Origin: Ryuthela nishihirai
Lineage: Eukaryota; Arthropoda; Arachnida; Araneae; Heptathelidae
DNA length: 64,000 bases
Direction of reading: 5' to 3'
NCBI GenBank assembly: GCA_038380435.1
Contig: JAWZYU010000007.1
Coordinates: 86,876,334 to 86,940,333 of the forward strand
Part shown: positions 33,408 to 42,510 of the stretch, in pieces
Layout of the letters: every line of letters begins with the position of its first letter
How positions within the stretch are numbered: position 1 is the first letter of the stretch
The notes under the pieces: model-generated
What the model was told of the DNA's origin: nothing
Seen by the model: only the letters and a program-made list of their open reading frames with translations
Database searches by the model: none
Program-made: the position numbers and the translations under genes

Positions 33408-34480
33408 ATGCATTTACTGGAAAAATGCGACTTTGGTTAAATTAAAGATCATAATGAAATGTATAGGAATATCGTTTTTCAACAATATTATGTTGATATT
33501 AAAAATGTTGACCAAACTTGAACATCTTAACAATCTTCCATAAAATGCGTGAGAAACTAATTTGGAGGGTCTATAACTCCTAAAATATGCATTTAGTGGA
33601 AAAATCGGACTGAAGGTAACTTAAGGAACCTAATGAAATATATTTAAAAATCATGTTAATATTGAAATAGATGCGAAAGCTGGAATATTTAAAAATCTTC
33701 CATCTTATGAAAGGTGGTTTGGTTTGTTTTGGTTTGTTTTACCTCTGAGCGGCACTTTTGTGCACACCATGGGCTAAATGGCCAGGTCACATGGACCCCG
33801 AAGGCTCAGAGAAGGTTGGGGGAGGGGACCCACTGGAACAGCTGTTGGGAGACAGGTGGTAGCCTCCCGTCAAGGCCATCCAGCGTGTTCTTTAACGTGC
33901 ACAGGGTATGGCTCTCCCGCACACAGGGCCACGGCTTAACGTCCCATCCGACGGACGGTGGCCTTTCCAAACCCATCGGTGTCCCCTACTGACCGTGGAC
34001 AGGGCGGGGAATTTTGCGGAGATAATCACAACGCTGACCCAGCTGGGACTCGAACCTGGGAACTACAGATTACGAGCCTGGCGCTGCCGACTGAGCCACC
34101 CTCGCCCCATTATGCCAGTGAGAACCAAAGTTGGAAGCTATAATTTGTACATGTATTTAATGTGAAATCTGACTGAAGGTAAATTAAACATCGTAATAAA
34201 AAACTATTTAATAATTGTTTTCTCAAAATATTGTTTTACTAATTAAATAGTTGAGGAAGCTGAAATATATAAAAATAAATTTCCATGTTATGCCAGTTTT
34301 AAGCTGTAAGGTAAGTTGGAAGTTCTATAACTTCCCAAAAATATGCATTTAATGTACACACGTGACGATAAATTAAAGATCATAATGAAAACTATTTAAA
34401 TATCCACTTTCAACATTAGAAAATTTTGCTTAAACAATGATACAACTTTGAAATATTATGCGGTTGGGGGGTGATTTAAC
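33408..34480. repeat. Satellite-like AT-rich repeat (~190 bp), split by a SINE
   Basis: Diverged tandem units share the phrases TATGCATTTAATGGAAAAAT, GACTGAAGGTAAATTAAAGA and TCATAATGAAAACTATTT. Unit starts lie near 33408, 33590, 34150 and 34345. A SINE B (33727-34112) interrupts the array. A solitary related unit is at about 37690-37890. Confidence 0.65.
33727..34112 (-). repeat. SINE B, full-length copy
   Basis: Reverse-oriented. The tail side is TTTGTTTTACCTCTGAGCGG, i.e. an AAACC-type tail on the SINE strand. The head contains GCTGGGACTCGAACCTGG (B box) and GCCGACTGAGCCACC (A box). This and the copy at 63751 are the best preserved in the window. Confidence 0.9.
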
Positions 34481-35584
34481 ATTCTATTTGATGTACGAAA
34501 TTTTTTCCTTGATATGTTAGAAAAATAAATTTTTTGTCACATAATTAAGTTTATATAAATCATGTTATTTCATATATATTGCAAGAAATAGTATTTTGAA
34601 CTTTCTCCTGTGGAAATTCTCTTTGAAAGTTGCGCTGAATTAGTACCTGAAAACTAAATCGATCCGAAAAATGTAGGCGGAGTTTAACATTTTCCCCTTC
34701 GTTTCGTAGGTATTTACAAAAATGAAACCTTAGATTTTTCTTCAGTAGCACGACATATAAATAAGTTTATAAGTTTTTTTGTCCTTATTACCTTTAGTGC
34801 TTTGGACATAATTATGCAATAAATTTCTATTTTATGAAAAAGATGCTGCGTAGCTTATTCCATATGTAATTCGTTCACTAATCTTAAGCTGGGTTAAATA
34901 ACTGTGTTTAAAAAGAAAAGTGAACGCAAAAGCTAAAAAATTGTTTTTGATAACTACAAAAAAATTATTGGAAAAATAATTGTAGAAATAGTATGTATGC
35001 TAATTTAACGAAACGGGTTCAATCACTTTTAAGTCGTGAATAAGAATGTTTTGGTACAGGAAAGAATTGCGATTTTATTGAGCAGTATTAGCAGTAAATT
35101 TTCGGATATATTGCAACTGACGTGCAGCTTTCTGCGTAGGAGCATGGCCGCCGTTCTCCGCAGTTACTCTAGGGACCTGTGCTAAGAGATGGTAAGGGCG
35201 CCTTACCGTCTTCCTACGCCAATGGATACAACATGCAAACGCGTATTACACGCCTAAGAAAGAAACCGCTGTCTTGACCAGCACAGTGAAGAGCACAGAT
35301 AGCTATTGCGCCGTGGACATCACATAGAATTTTTTAATACAGGCAGAATATGCCCTTTTAGGAAACTTTAATAATATATTTTATAAGTTAGTTCAATTTG
35401 GAATATGGATAACTATCTATTTTTGATTTTTCATTCTTTGGATTACAAGTGTTTTGATTTCTACACTTTGGATTTCAAAGATTGTGTATTATAGAAATTA
35501 GGGTGGCACAACACCCGGAAAGATCACTGCTGACGTCACGTGCATGTTTTCGCGATGTCATTTGTAATCCTTATTTAATCGCTG
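34481..35584. other. Intergenic stretch without a supported gene
   Basis: AT-rich except for a GC-richer patch at 35120-35330, which holds a near-palindrome, GGTAAGGGCGCCTTACC (35190-35206). Near 35527 the string TGACGTCACGTGCATG and TTTTCGCG matches, inverted, the start of the 501-bp repeat at 37912. No gene seen. Confidence 0.45.
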
Positions 35585-35765
35585 TATTCTTCTAGTAATT
35601 TAACTTTTAATTTATAGTCACACGTTATAGTTTTTATTCTGAGGAACTCATACAATTTGTAGGTGAATTTCTTATCACTGTCGTAAATAATAATTATTGA
35701 TGACACATTTGAAATTTCGGTACGAGAATAGATAGTTTCGTCGGTGCAGCGTAAAATTTTACCTT
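35585..35765. repeat. Dispersed repeat, copy 2
   Basis: Diverged copy of 27236-27445, sharing GTATTCTTCT, GGTGAATTTCTT-like and GACACATTTGAAATTTCGGT blocks. Confidence 0.6.
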
Positions 35766-35970
35766 TAAAATAAATACCCCCTCAAGCAGCTGCTTTCCAC
35801 AGAGGTCTGACAGGAGCCTGTCAGTTTATATGCTACAGTAGGAGATCTGAGAGGATGGCAGGACCTCAGCAGAAAAAAGACACACACATCCATGCCTAAT
35901 CCGGGGCTCGAACCCAGGTCCCTTAGATCAGTAGCCAAGCGTGCTAACCACTCGGCCACGGGACGGCTCA
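35766..35970 (-). repeat. SINE A, well-preserved copy
   Basis: Reverse-oriented. The tail side is ATACCCCCTCAAGCAGCTGC. The head side has GGCTCGAACCCAGGTCCC (B box) and GCTAACCACTCGGCCACGGG (A box), a nearly intact tRNA-like promoter. Confidence 0.9.
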
Positions 35971-36149
35971 AAATTTTACCTTTAGGCCTTTGTAATTACT
36001 TTACAAGTTATTTGTGTCGCAGAATTGCCTGGTACAGCTCTCTGCTGCTGTGCTGCCCAAATGCTTCTTCGGCTTTGTCAGCCAAAGATTATTATCAGCA
36101 GCTAACTGATCCTTTACATGTTTATTAAGCTCTCTATAATGTTTTATAT

Positions 36150-36965
36150 TAGGATTAGTATTGATTCAGGACATTCCTGTAGTTCTTTCTTTCTAAAATA
36201 AACTCAAGTGTCTTGTCATTCAAATAAAAATTATGCGTCTTCTGCTTCATTTTTCGTAAAAGAGTACTGTTAGTTTCCAAAAAAACCTATTTTAAGTGGT
36301 CACATTTTACGTCAACTTGAGTAGCAAGCAAACCACGACTGTCATAATCAGTAAATAACCTATCATGATATAATTAGGTCTTTCAGAGCTTCATAATTAA
36401 AGGTAAATTTTTTAACGTTAGCACAACACTTCTTAAATTTAAATCGCAAAACACTTTTAGCAAGATAATGGTCAGATCCAATTTCAGCTTCCCAATATGA
36501 CCTGGTCTTTCTAACAGAAGTAGTCCATTTGCTGTTAACTAATACATAATCTATAACATTCTTATGCAGCCCATGAGGTGAAACCCACGTGTACTTATGT
36601 ATGTCGCGGTGTTTGTAAAAAGTGTTACTTATTCTGAAGCCATCGAGTTTAACATTGGCATTGACGTCACCTAGAACAAGGGTAATATCTCATTTCTTCA
36701 CAAGTCTGTAAAACCTTTTTTCTCATCCTCATCGGCATTATCATTGGAGGCATAACAATAGATAAGATTGAAGTCCTTAACGCTTGTCTGTAATTTTGCT
36801 GTAAACAACCTTTCATTAATGCACTCTTATCCTAGAAGAGCATCACTAGCGTGTCTGCTGAGAAGCAGACCCATGCTTTGGTGCTGTTTATGTCTTTCCT
36901 CCCCGAAAACAGATATTTAAGATATTCACGGTGAATCCAAATAACTTTTGAAAGAGGTACTAGAT
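36150..36965 (-). pseudogene. LINE endonuclease fragment (RTE/CR1-like)
   Basis: On the minus strand the C-terminal endonuclease block reads VIDYVLVNSKW, then a catalytic GSDHYL block near 36470, followed by the linker towards a reverse transcriptase. The 5' half (36700-36960) is readable only in pieces. No RT follows downstream, so this is an isolated fragment. Confidence 0.65.
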
Positions 36966-37312
36966 TAAATGAATGATTTTCAGTAAATTTGGTATAGAAG
37001 GTATCGAAAAACCTAAGTGCGGAAGAGTAAACAAACCCCTCTGTTGGGAATACGAAACAATGGAAATATCACTTCCTTTCGATTCTGCAAACAATGCGTT
37101 CTCAATCGTCACTGTCAGATGTAATTCGCCTATTATTGAAATCGTCCGACGCTTTTATCGCTGTTCCATTTGTCCCGTTAGCTATTAAAATATGGCGAAG
37201 AAGTCATCCTCTTTTGAGGGTTTGTAGTTATCAGAGCTTTGCCTATCGCGAACAGATTGGAGTATAATAAGCAGCCATAGGCAAGGCTTATGCCGGTTGA
37301 GAAATACCGTCG

Positions 37313-37615
37313 GCCTGTCCTTCTGTAACCCACAACTCTGCTGCTCGAAAAGTATCACCTAAATCAAGTTAAATAATATTCGTGAAGTGTTTGCGGTTCT
37401 TTATATTTTCCTTCAGGTAAGTAACTTTGTAGTGAATAATTAGTTTAGAGTAGAGGTAATCTAATTCTATACTTTTTAGCCTAAGAGCTGTGAAATTTCG
37501 GTCGGTTTCGAACCGACAAATAGTATGCAGCTCATTATTCTGATTATGGGATATAAAATTGATAGTTAACCGCTATTTGTCGGTGTCGACCACTTTATTT
37601 TGGCTCGTAATACGG
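37313..37615. repeat. Large inverted repeat, left arm
   Basis: Shares with the right arm, inverted, the blocks TAAATAATATTCGTGAAGTG, TACTTTTTAGCC-like, ATTATTCTGATTATGGGATA and CGCTATTTGTCGGTGTCGAC. The match is imperfect, roughly 80 % by eye. Confidence 0.65.
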
Positions 37616-37911
37616 AGATTATTCATTTCCTATGTTTTTCAGGTACCCTACCGAACTGCTACAAAATTTCCTAGTTATGTCAGTGAGAAACCTTACATGG
37701 AAGTTCTAAAATATGCATGTAATGGAAAAATGTCACTGATGATAAATTAAAGATCATAATCAAATATTTTTTAAATAACGGTTTTAAAAAATATTGTTTT
37801 AGTATTTAAATGGTTGCGGAAGCTGGAATGGTTAAAAATAATCTTCAGTGATATGCCAGTGAGAAAGTGGAATTATTATTTCAGCAGGTAAATTAGAATT
37901 ACAAATGATAA

Positions 37912-38912
37912 CGCGAAAACACGGACGTGACGTCATCTCTGGTGTGTCCAAGTGTTGCCACCATAATTTTTATAAGATCTTTCAAAACCAAAGTGTATAA
38001 ATCAAAATACTTCTAATCCTAAAATATTAACTGGTAGTTATTTCTTTTTTTAATTTCGGTATATATTTTTATAATATTCTGAAATATTTAAATAAAATCT
38101 CAATAAGTAAATTGTTTTCAATGTTATTAAAATAAATTAACTTTAACGTATCTTAAACCAATGAAAGGAATTTCTTGTTTAGGCATATTTATTTTCGCTC
38201 TTTTTTTTGAAGGCTATCCAGACAGGTGGCTTTCACAGTACGCGTTTCCCTGTGGTGTCCAACTAGAAATTCCTAGATGGAGGCTAGGTGTGAATCTCTT
38301 ACGAATGTCATAGGCAACTTTGTCCTTAGGGGATAAAGAACGCTTTTTCCTGTGTTCCCAAAGGACAAACCTGTGGTTTAATCTAAGGCTTCTATTACAC
38401 ATTTCGCTGTATCGCGAAAACACGGACGTGACGTCATCTCTGGTATATCCAAGTGTTGCCACCATAATTTCTATAAGACATTTCATAAGCAAAGTGTATA
38501 TATTAAAATACTTCTAATCCTAAAATATTAACTGGTAGTTATTCTTTTTTTAATTTTGGTAAATATTTTTATAATATTCTGAAATATTTAAATAAAATCT
38601 TAATAAGGAAATTATTTTGAATATTATTAAAATAAATTAACTTTAACTTATCTTAAACCAATGAAAGGAATTGCTTGTTTAGGCATATTTATTTTCGCTC
38701 CTTTTGTTGAAGGCTATCCAGACAGGTGGCTTTCACAGTACGCGTTTCCCTGTGGTGTCCAACTAGAAATTCCTAGATGGAGGCTAGGTGTGAATCTCTT
38801 ACGAATGTCATAGGCAACTTTGTCCTTAGGGGTAAAGAACGCTTTTTCCTGTGTTACCAAAGAACAAACCTGTGGTTTAATCTAAGGCTTCTATTACACA
38901 TTTCGCTGTACT
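37912..38912. repeat. Tandem duplication of 501 bp
   Basis: CGCGAAAACACGGACGTGAC starts at 37912 and again at 38413. Copy 1 ends 38412 and copy 2 at about 38911. The copies are very similar (a handful of differences by eye). Both carry TGACGTCATCTCTGG at the start and GGCTTCTATTACACATTTCG at the end. No protein motif seen. Confidence 0.85.
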
Positions 38913-39235
38913 GTACATTACCTTCTTCTTAGCTCTGAACAATACGTTTCCGTGTAGTGGGTAAATTATATTTTTAACGCCAAGTTGACATTTCTTGAGG
39001 TCGTTACGTCACCCTATAAGCTCGATATATCTGTTGCGAATATCAAATGTTGGTTTCAAAGTTCGTCCACGATAATGGGCAAATAGATCTGAAAGCCTGT
39101 ACATAAAAAACCCCATTTGATCATTTACGATATAGAAATATTTCTACTCATACAGTAACGACAAATAGCAAAATGAAGAAATCAAAAATTAAGCAAAGAA
39201 TTTTTTTTCCTCGGACAACCATTAGTTCTATAAAA

Positions 39236-39536
39236 TCCGAGCCGAAATGAAAGGGGTCGTTAGTGGTCGACAGCGACAAATAGCGTTTAACTATAAAATT
39301 TATATCCCATAATCAGAATAATGTGCTGTATAGTAGTTCTCGGTTGAAATTTTATAACTCTCATGCTAAAAAGTCGAAAATTAGATTACCTCTACTGTAA
39401 ATCAATTATTCACTACAAAGTTACTTACCTGAAGGAATTTATAAACGAACCACAAACACTTTATGAATATTATTAAACTTGATTCACCTGATATTTCTTC
39501 GAGCAGCAAAATGGTGGTTTAGAGAAGGACATAGGG
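39236..39536. repeat. Large inverted repeat, right arm
   Basis: Inverse partner of 37313-37615 (GTCGACAGCGACAAATAGCG, TATCCCATAATCAGAATAAT, CTTCGAGCAGCAAAA). The arms enclose about 1.6 kb containing the 501-bp tandem duplication. Confidence 0.65.
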
Positions 39537-39599
39537 AATACAGTCCGTGTGTATTTTTTAATCGCATAGACCTTGCCAATGGTTGCTTATTACACTGTA

Positions 39600-40980
39600 A
39601 TGTGTTCCGGGCACGCAAAGCTCCGAAAATCTCAAAAAAACCCCCCTCAAATTACATCAATTCTTCGTCATATCTTTACGCTAACGCTATTCGCCATTCT
39701 ATAATTATTCATACGGGCAACATGGCCAAACCAACGGAGTATCTCTGCACAATATGCTGCTTAAAGGAGGTTGCCAACTCCTTTGCCTAACCTCATCAAT
39801 AGTGACAAAGTATCATACTGGTAAGCATCTGGAATCAAAGGCATCTAGTTTCCTGTTATCTTGTTTACAAAGTGTCCAAGTTTCACTACCATAACTAATC
39901 CGAGAAAGAACCAAACTATTATACAGTCTAAGTTTAGTCTTTTAGTGTATACGCCTATTTCTCCACACTCTCCATAGATTATTAAAAGTCCCGGCAGCAA
40001 TCCCTGTTCGTCTGTTAATCTCATGCCGCACATCACCATTATCTGTTACATAGCTCCCAAGATAATGAAACTGTGACACCTGCTCAAGACTGCAACCATT
40101 CAGATTAACTGAATCACAGTCTGCTTGAGCAATTTTCATCACTTTAGTTTTCTCTCTGTTTATAACCAAACCTACTCTACTACCAGTTTCCTCAACAGCT
40201 CGAAGGAAAGAGTTCATCTCATCAACACCATTTGCCAAAAGGGCTAAATCATCAGCATAATCTAAATCAGAAATCTTAGTATCTTCAGCCCATTTAAGGC
40301 CAAAATCTTTCCTTTGAAGTGAATTTCGCATATCATAATCAATAACCAAGCTAAAGAGAAAAGGAGACAAAATGCACCCTTGTCGAACACCAGAAGTAAT
40401 GCTAAACCAAATTGTTACAAGCCTTACCAACTCTCACACACGACTCAGTGTTATTATAGAGAGCTTCATTATGTTAACTAACTTGTCAGGTATACCATAT
40501 GATCTCCCAATCAACCACAAATTATGACGATCAACAGAGTCGAAAGCCTTTTTGAAATCAACAAAGCTAGCAACCAGAGGTTTCGGAAATTCTAAACATT
40601 TCTCAAGAATGTGCCTAAGTGAAAATATCTGATCCACACATCCCCTACCACTTCTGAATCCACATTGCTCATCACGCAATTGACTGTCAAACAGATTCTT
40701 AATTCTATTTAGCACAATCATGGAAAGAACTTTAACTGGAACAGAGAGTAGGCTGATACCCGTATAGTTATCACAAGAACTGCGATCACCTTTTTTGAAA
40801 ATAGGGATAACAATAGCTCTGGTAAAATACTTAGGAACCATGCCTTTATCATAAAAGATATTCAGAATTTCAGTCATCCAAGTGGTAACCAAAACATTCC
40901 CAGCTCTAAGCATTTCCGTAGTAATTTCATCTACCCCTGGGGATTTATGTAGTTTAAGTTTAGAAACAGCCAAAATAACT
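39600..40980 (-). pseudogene. LINE reverse transcriptase (RTE/CR1-like), broken
   Basis: The minus strand from 40980 shows RT blocks in order: KLHKSPGVDEITTEML, PIFKKGDRSSCDNYTGISLL, EQCGFRSGRGCVDQI, SFVDFKKAFDSVDR, a frame break near 40432, GVRQGCILSPFLFSLVIDY, LDYADDLALLA (YADD catalytic box) and NREKTKVMKI. The C-terminal block SYGSETWTLCKQDNRKL follows near 39890. In an active LINE this enzyme copies the element's RNA at the target. The endonuclease is missing upstream. Confidence 0.8.
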
Positions 40981-41093
40981 TCAGATTGTGTTATAGGGCC
41001 AACATTAAAGCCACCATTTTAGAATTAATGGGAATTAAATAATAATTTTAGGTGTGGCCTTTCTTCTAACATTCAATTTACCTGCAATTTTGA

Positions 41094-41423
41094 TTTACCT
41101 TGATCATTATTAATAAAAAAAAATTTAAACTAAGAACAGGAGCAACCACACTTAATCACTACTTATATTCAATTAATAAGATTGCGACTCCAAATTACAC
41201 TGTTTATGATGTTTTGGAAACTATTAATCATGTAATATTAAACTGTCCAAAATATGTTTTGGCACGTCAAACTTTTTTAAAGAATTAGAATCACTTGGTA
41301 TTAACAAATTTACAATCTTTAATATTCTAAATTATTCAAATTTAAATATAAGGAAAAACGTTTTCGCTCTAGTTGAACAATTTCTTCAATATGCTGAATT
41401 ATGGAAAAAAAATATAAAATTTT
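41094..41423 (+). pseudogene. Jockey-type LINE 3' tail
   Basis: The plus strand reads like the region after RNase H in Jockey-type ORF2: FKLRTGATTLNHYLYSI, a cysteine/histidine block with ETINHVILNCPKY, and a helical end broken at 41288. A 5'-truncated remnant. Confidence 0.6.
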
Positions 41424-41841
41424 AAAGATTAACTGCATTCCAACAATTATTTTATTCTCGCAACCCTTCATCACTCTTTATCACATCTTACAAATATTCC
41501 TGTTTTTTGATTGGAGCTTTGAGTAAGCCAGAATCGGATGTCTCAGTGAGCTGTTAAGTTTTACGATACGTAACGTTTCTATATCAATGAAATATATACC
41601 ACTGTGTATCTACAATTGTTTCTTTTTTAAGCACAACATGATTTTCCACATATACCTTCATTTCCACACTTAAGAAATACCTAGTTACCTTGAATAAGTT
41701 CCTCTAATACATTTGATTAATTTTTTACCAACTCTACCTGGTTTTTCAAATAGGGTTTAATGGGGGGGGGGGTTAATTCGGAGAGGCAATAAAAAGTTTA
41801 ACCTGCAACATCAATTTTTTCCCCCATATCTTTCATTATAT
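41424..41841. other. AT-rich flank of the LTR element
   Basis: No gene. A G-run lies at 41763-41772. ATAT at 41838-41841 is the left target duplication of the LTR element. Confidence 0.6.
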
Positions 41842-42479
41842 TGTTACGACAGAAGGAATCTGGCAACCGAAAGCAAAAAGTTTCAGCCAACGAATAAGAA
41901 CGTTGGGAGAATTTGGAGAAGAAGAGTGGAGCGTTAACGGTCGTTTTGTGTTGTAACGGTCGTTGTGTTGTAACGGTCGGAGAGTTCGAAAATGGACGGT
42001 GAGCTGTTCTGAGACAGTGCGCGTAAGTATCAAGAAGTAACTTGATGTGTTGTGTATACGCGGAAGGATAAAAGTGGGATCTTTTATCGTTAAGTATCAA
42101 GAAGTAACTTGATGTGTTGTGTATACGCGGAAGTATAAAAGTGGGAACTTTTATGGCTAACTTCGAATGTCTACACGGACTGTCTTTTTGTTCGGCTAGT
42201 GTGTGAAAAGTTATTAGCACAGGACGAGAATTGGTTTACGAGTGAAGATCTTCGGGTGACCTGGTAAATCAAGTAAAAGGTAGTATTTAGTAAAACGGAG
42301 CTGATGTTGTGTGCTCTACGCAGGAAGATTGATGATTTGTGCATGTTAATAGTTGATTTGTTAATAAGATACTTCATCCATATTTCCTTTGTAACAATTT
42401 ACCTTGTATTGAATTTGGTTTTGAAATATAGCTTTTAATACTCACGCTCAGTGGCTATCCATTTTTGTGATCCGCAACA
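41842..42479 (+). repeat. 5' LTR (638 bp)
   Basis: Begins TGTTACGACAGAAGG and ends TGTGATCCGCAACA. I see no difference from the 3' LTR (45378-46015) on base-by-base reading. It contains a 67-bp tandem duplication (42024-42157), each copy holding a TATA-like box. Confidence 0.95.
42024..42157 (+). promoter_or_regulatory. Duplicated 67-bp promoter-like block in the 5' LTR
   Basis: TAAGTATCAAGAAGTAACTT begins at 42024 and 42091. Copy 1 carries GGATAAAAGTGGG and copy 2 GTATAAAAGTGGG, the second a good TATA box. The duplication is also in the 3' LTR, so it predates this insertion. Confidence 0.6.
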
Positions 42480-42481
42480 TT

Positions 42482-42500
42482 TGGTGTCAGAAGTGGGATT
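42482..42500 (+). other. Primer-binding site for tRNA-Leu
   Basis: TGG followed by TGTCAGAAGTGGGATT begins two bases after the 5' LTR. It is complementary to the 3' end (acceptor stem and T arm, ending in CCA) of an animal tRNA-Leu. Reverse transcription of the element would start here. Confidence 0.85.
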
Positions 42501-42510
42501 AATTAATTGA

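Noticed and set aside
41798..42220. Minus-strand 140-codon ORF in the LTR, repeated at 45265-45756
   Set aside because: Occurs twice only because it lies in the LTR; no motif, and the element is transcribed from the other strand.
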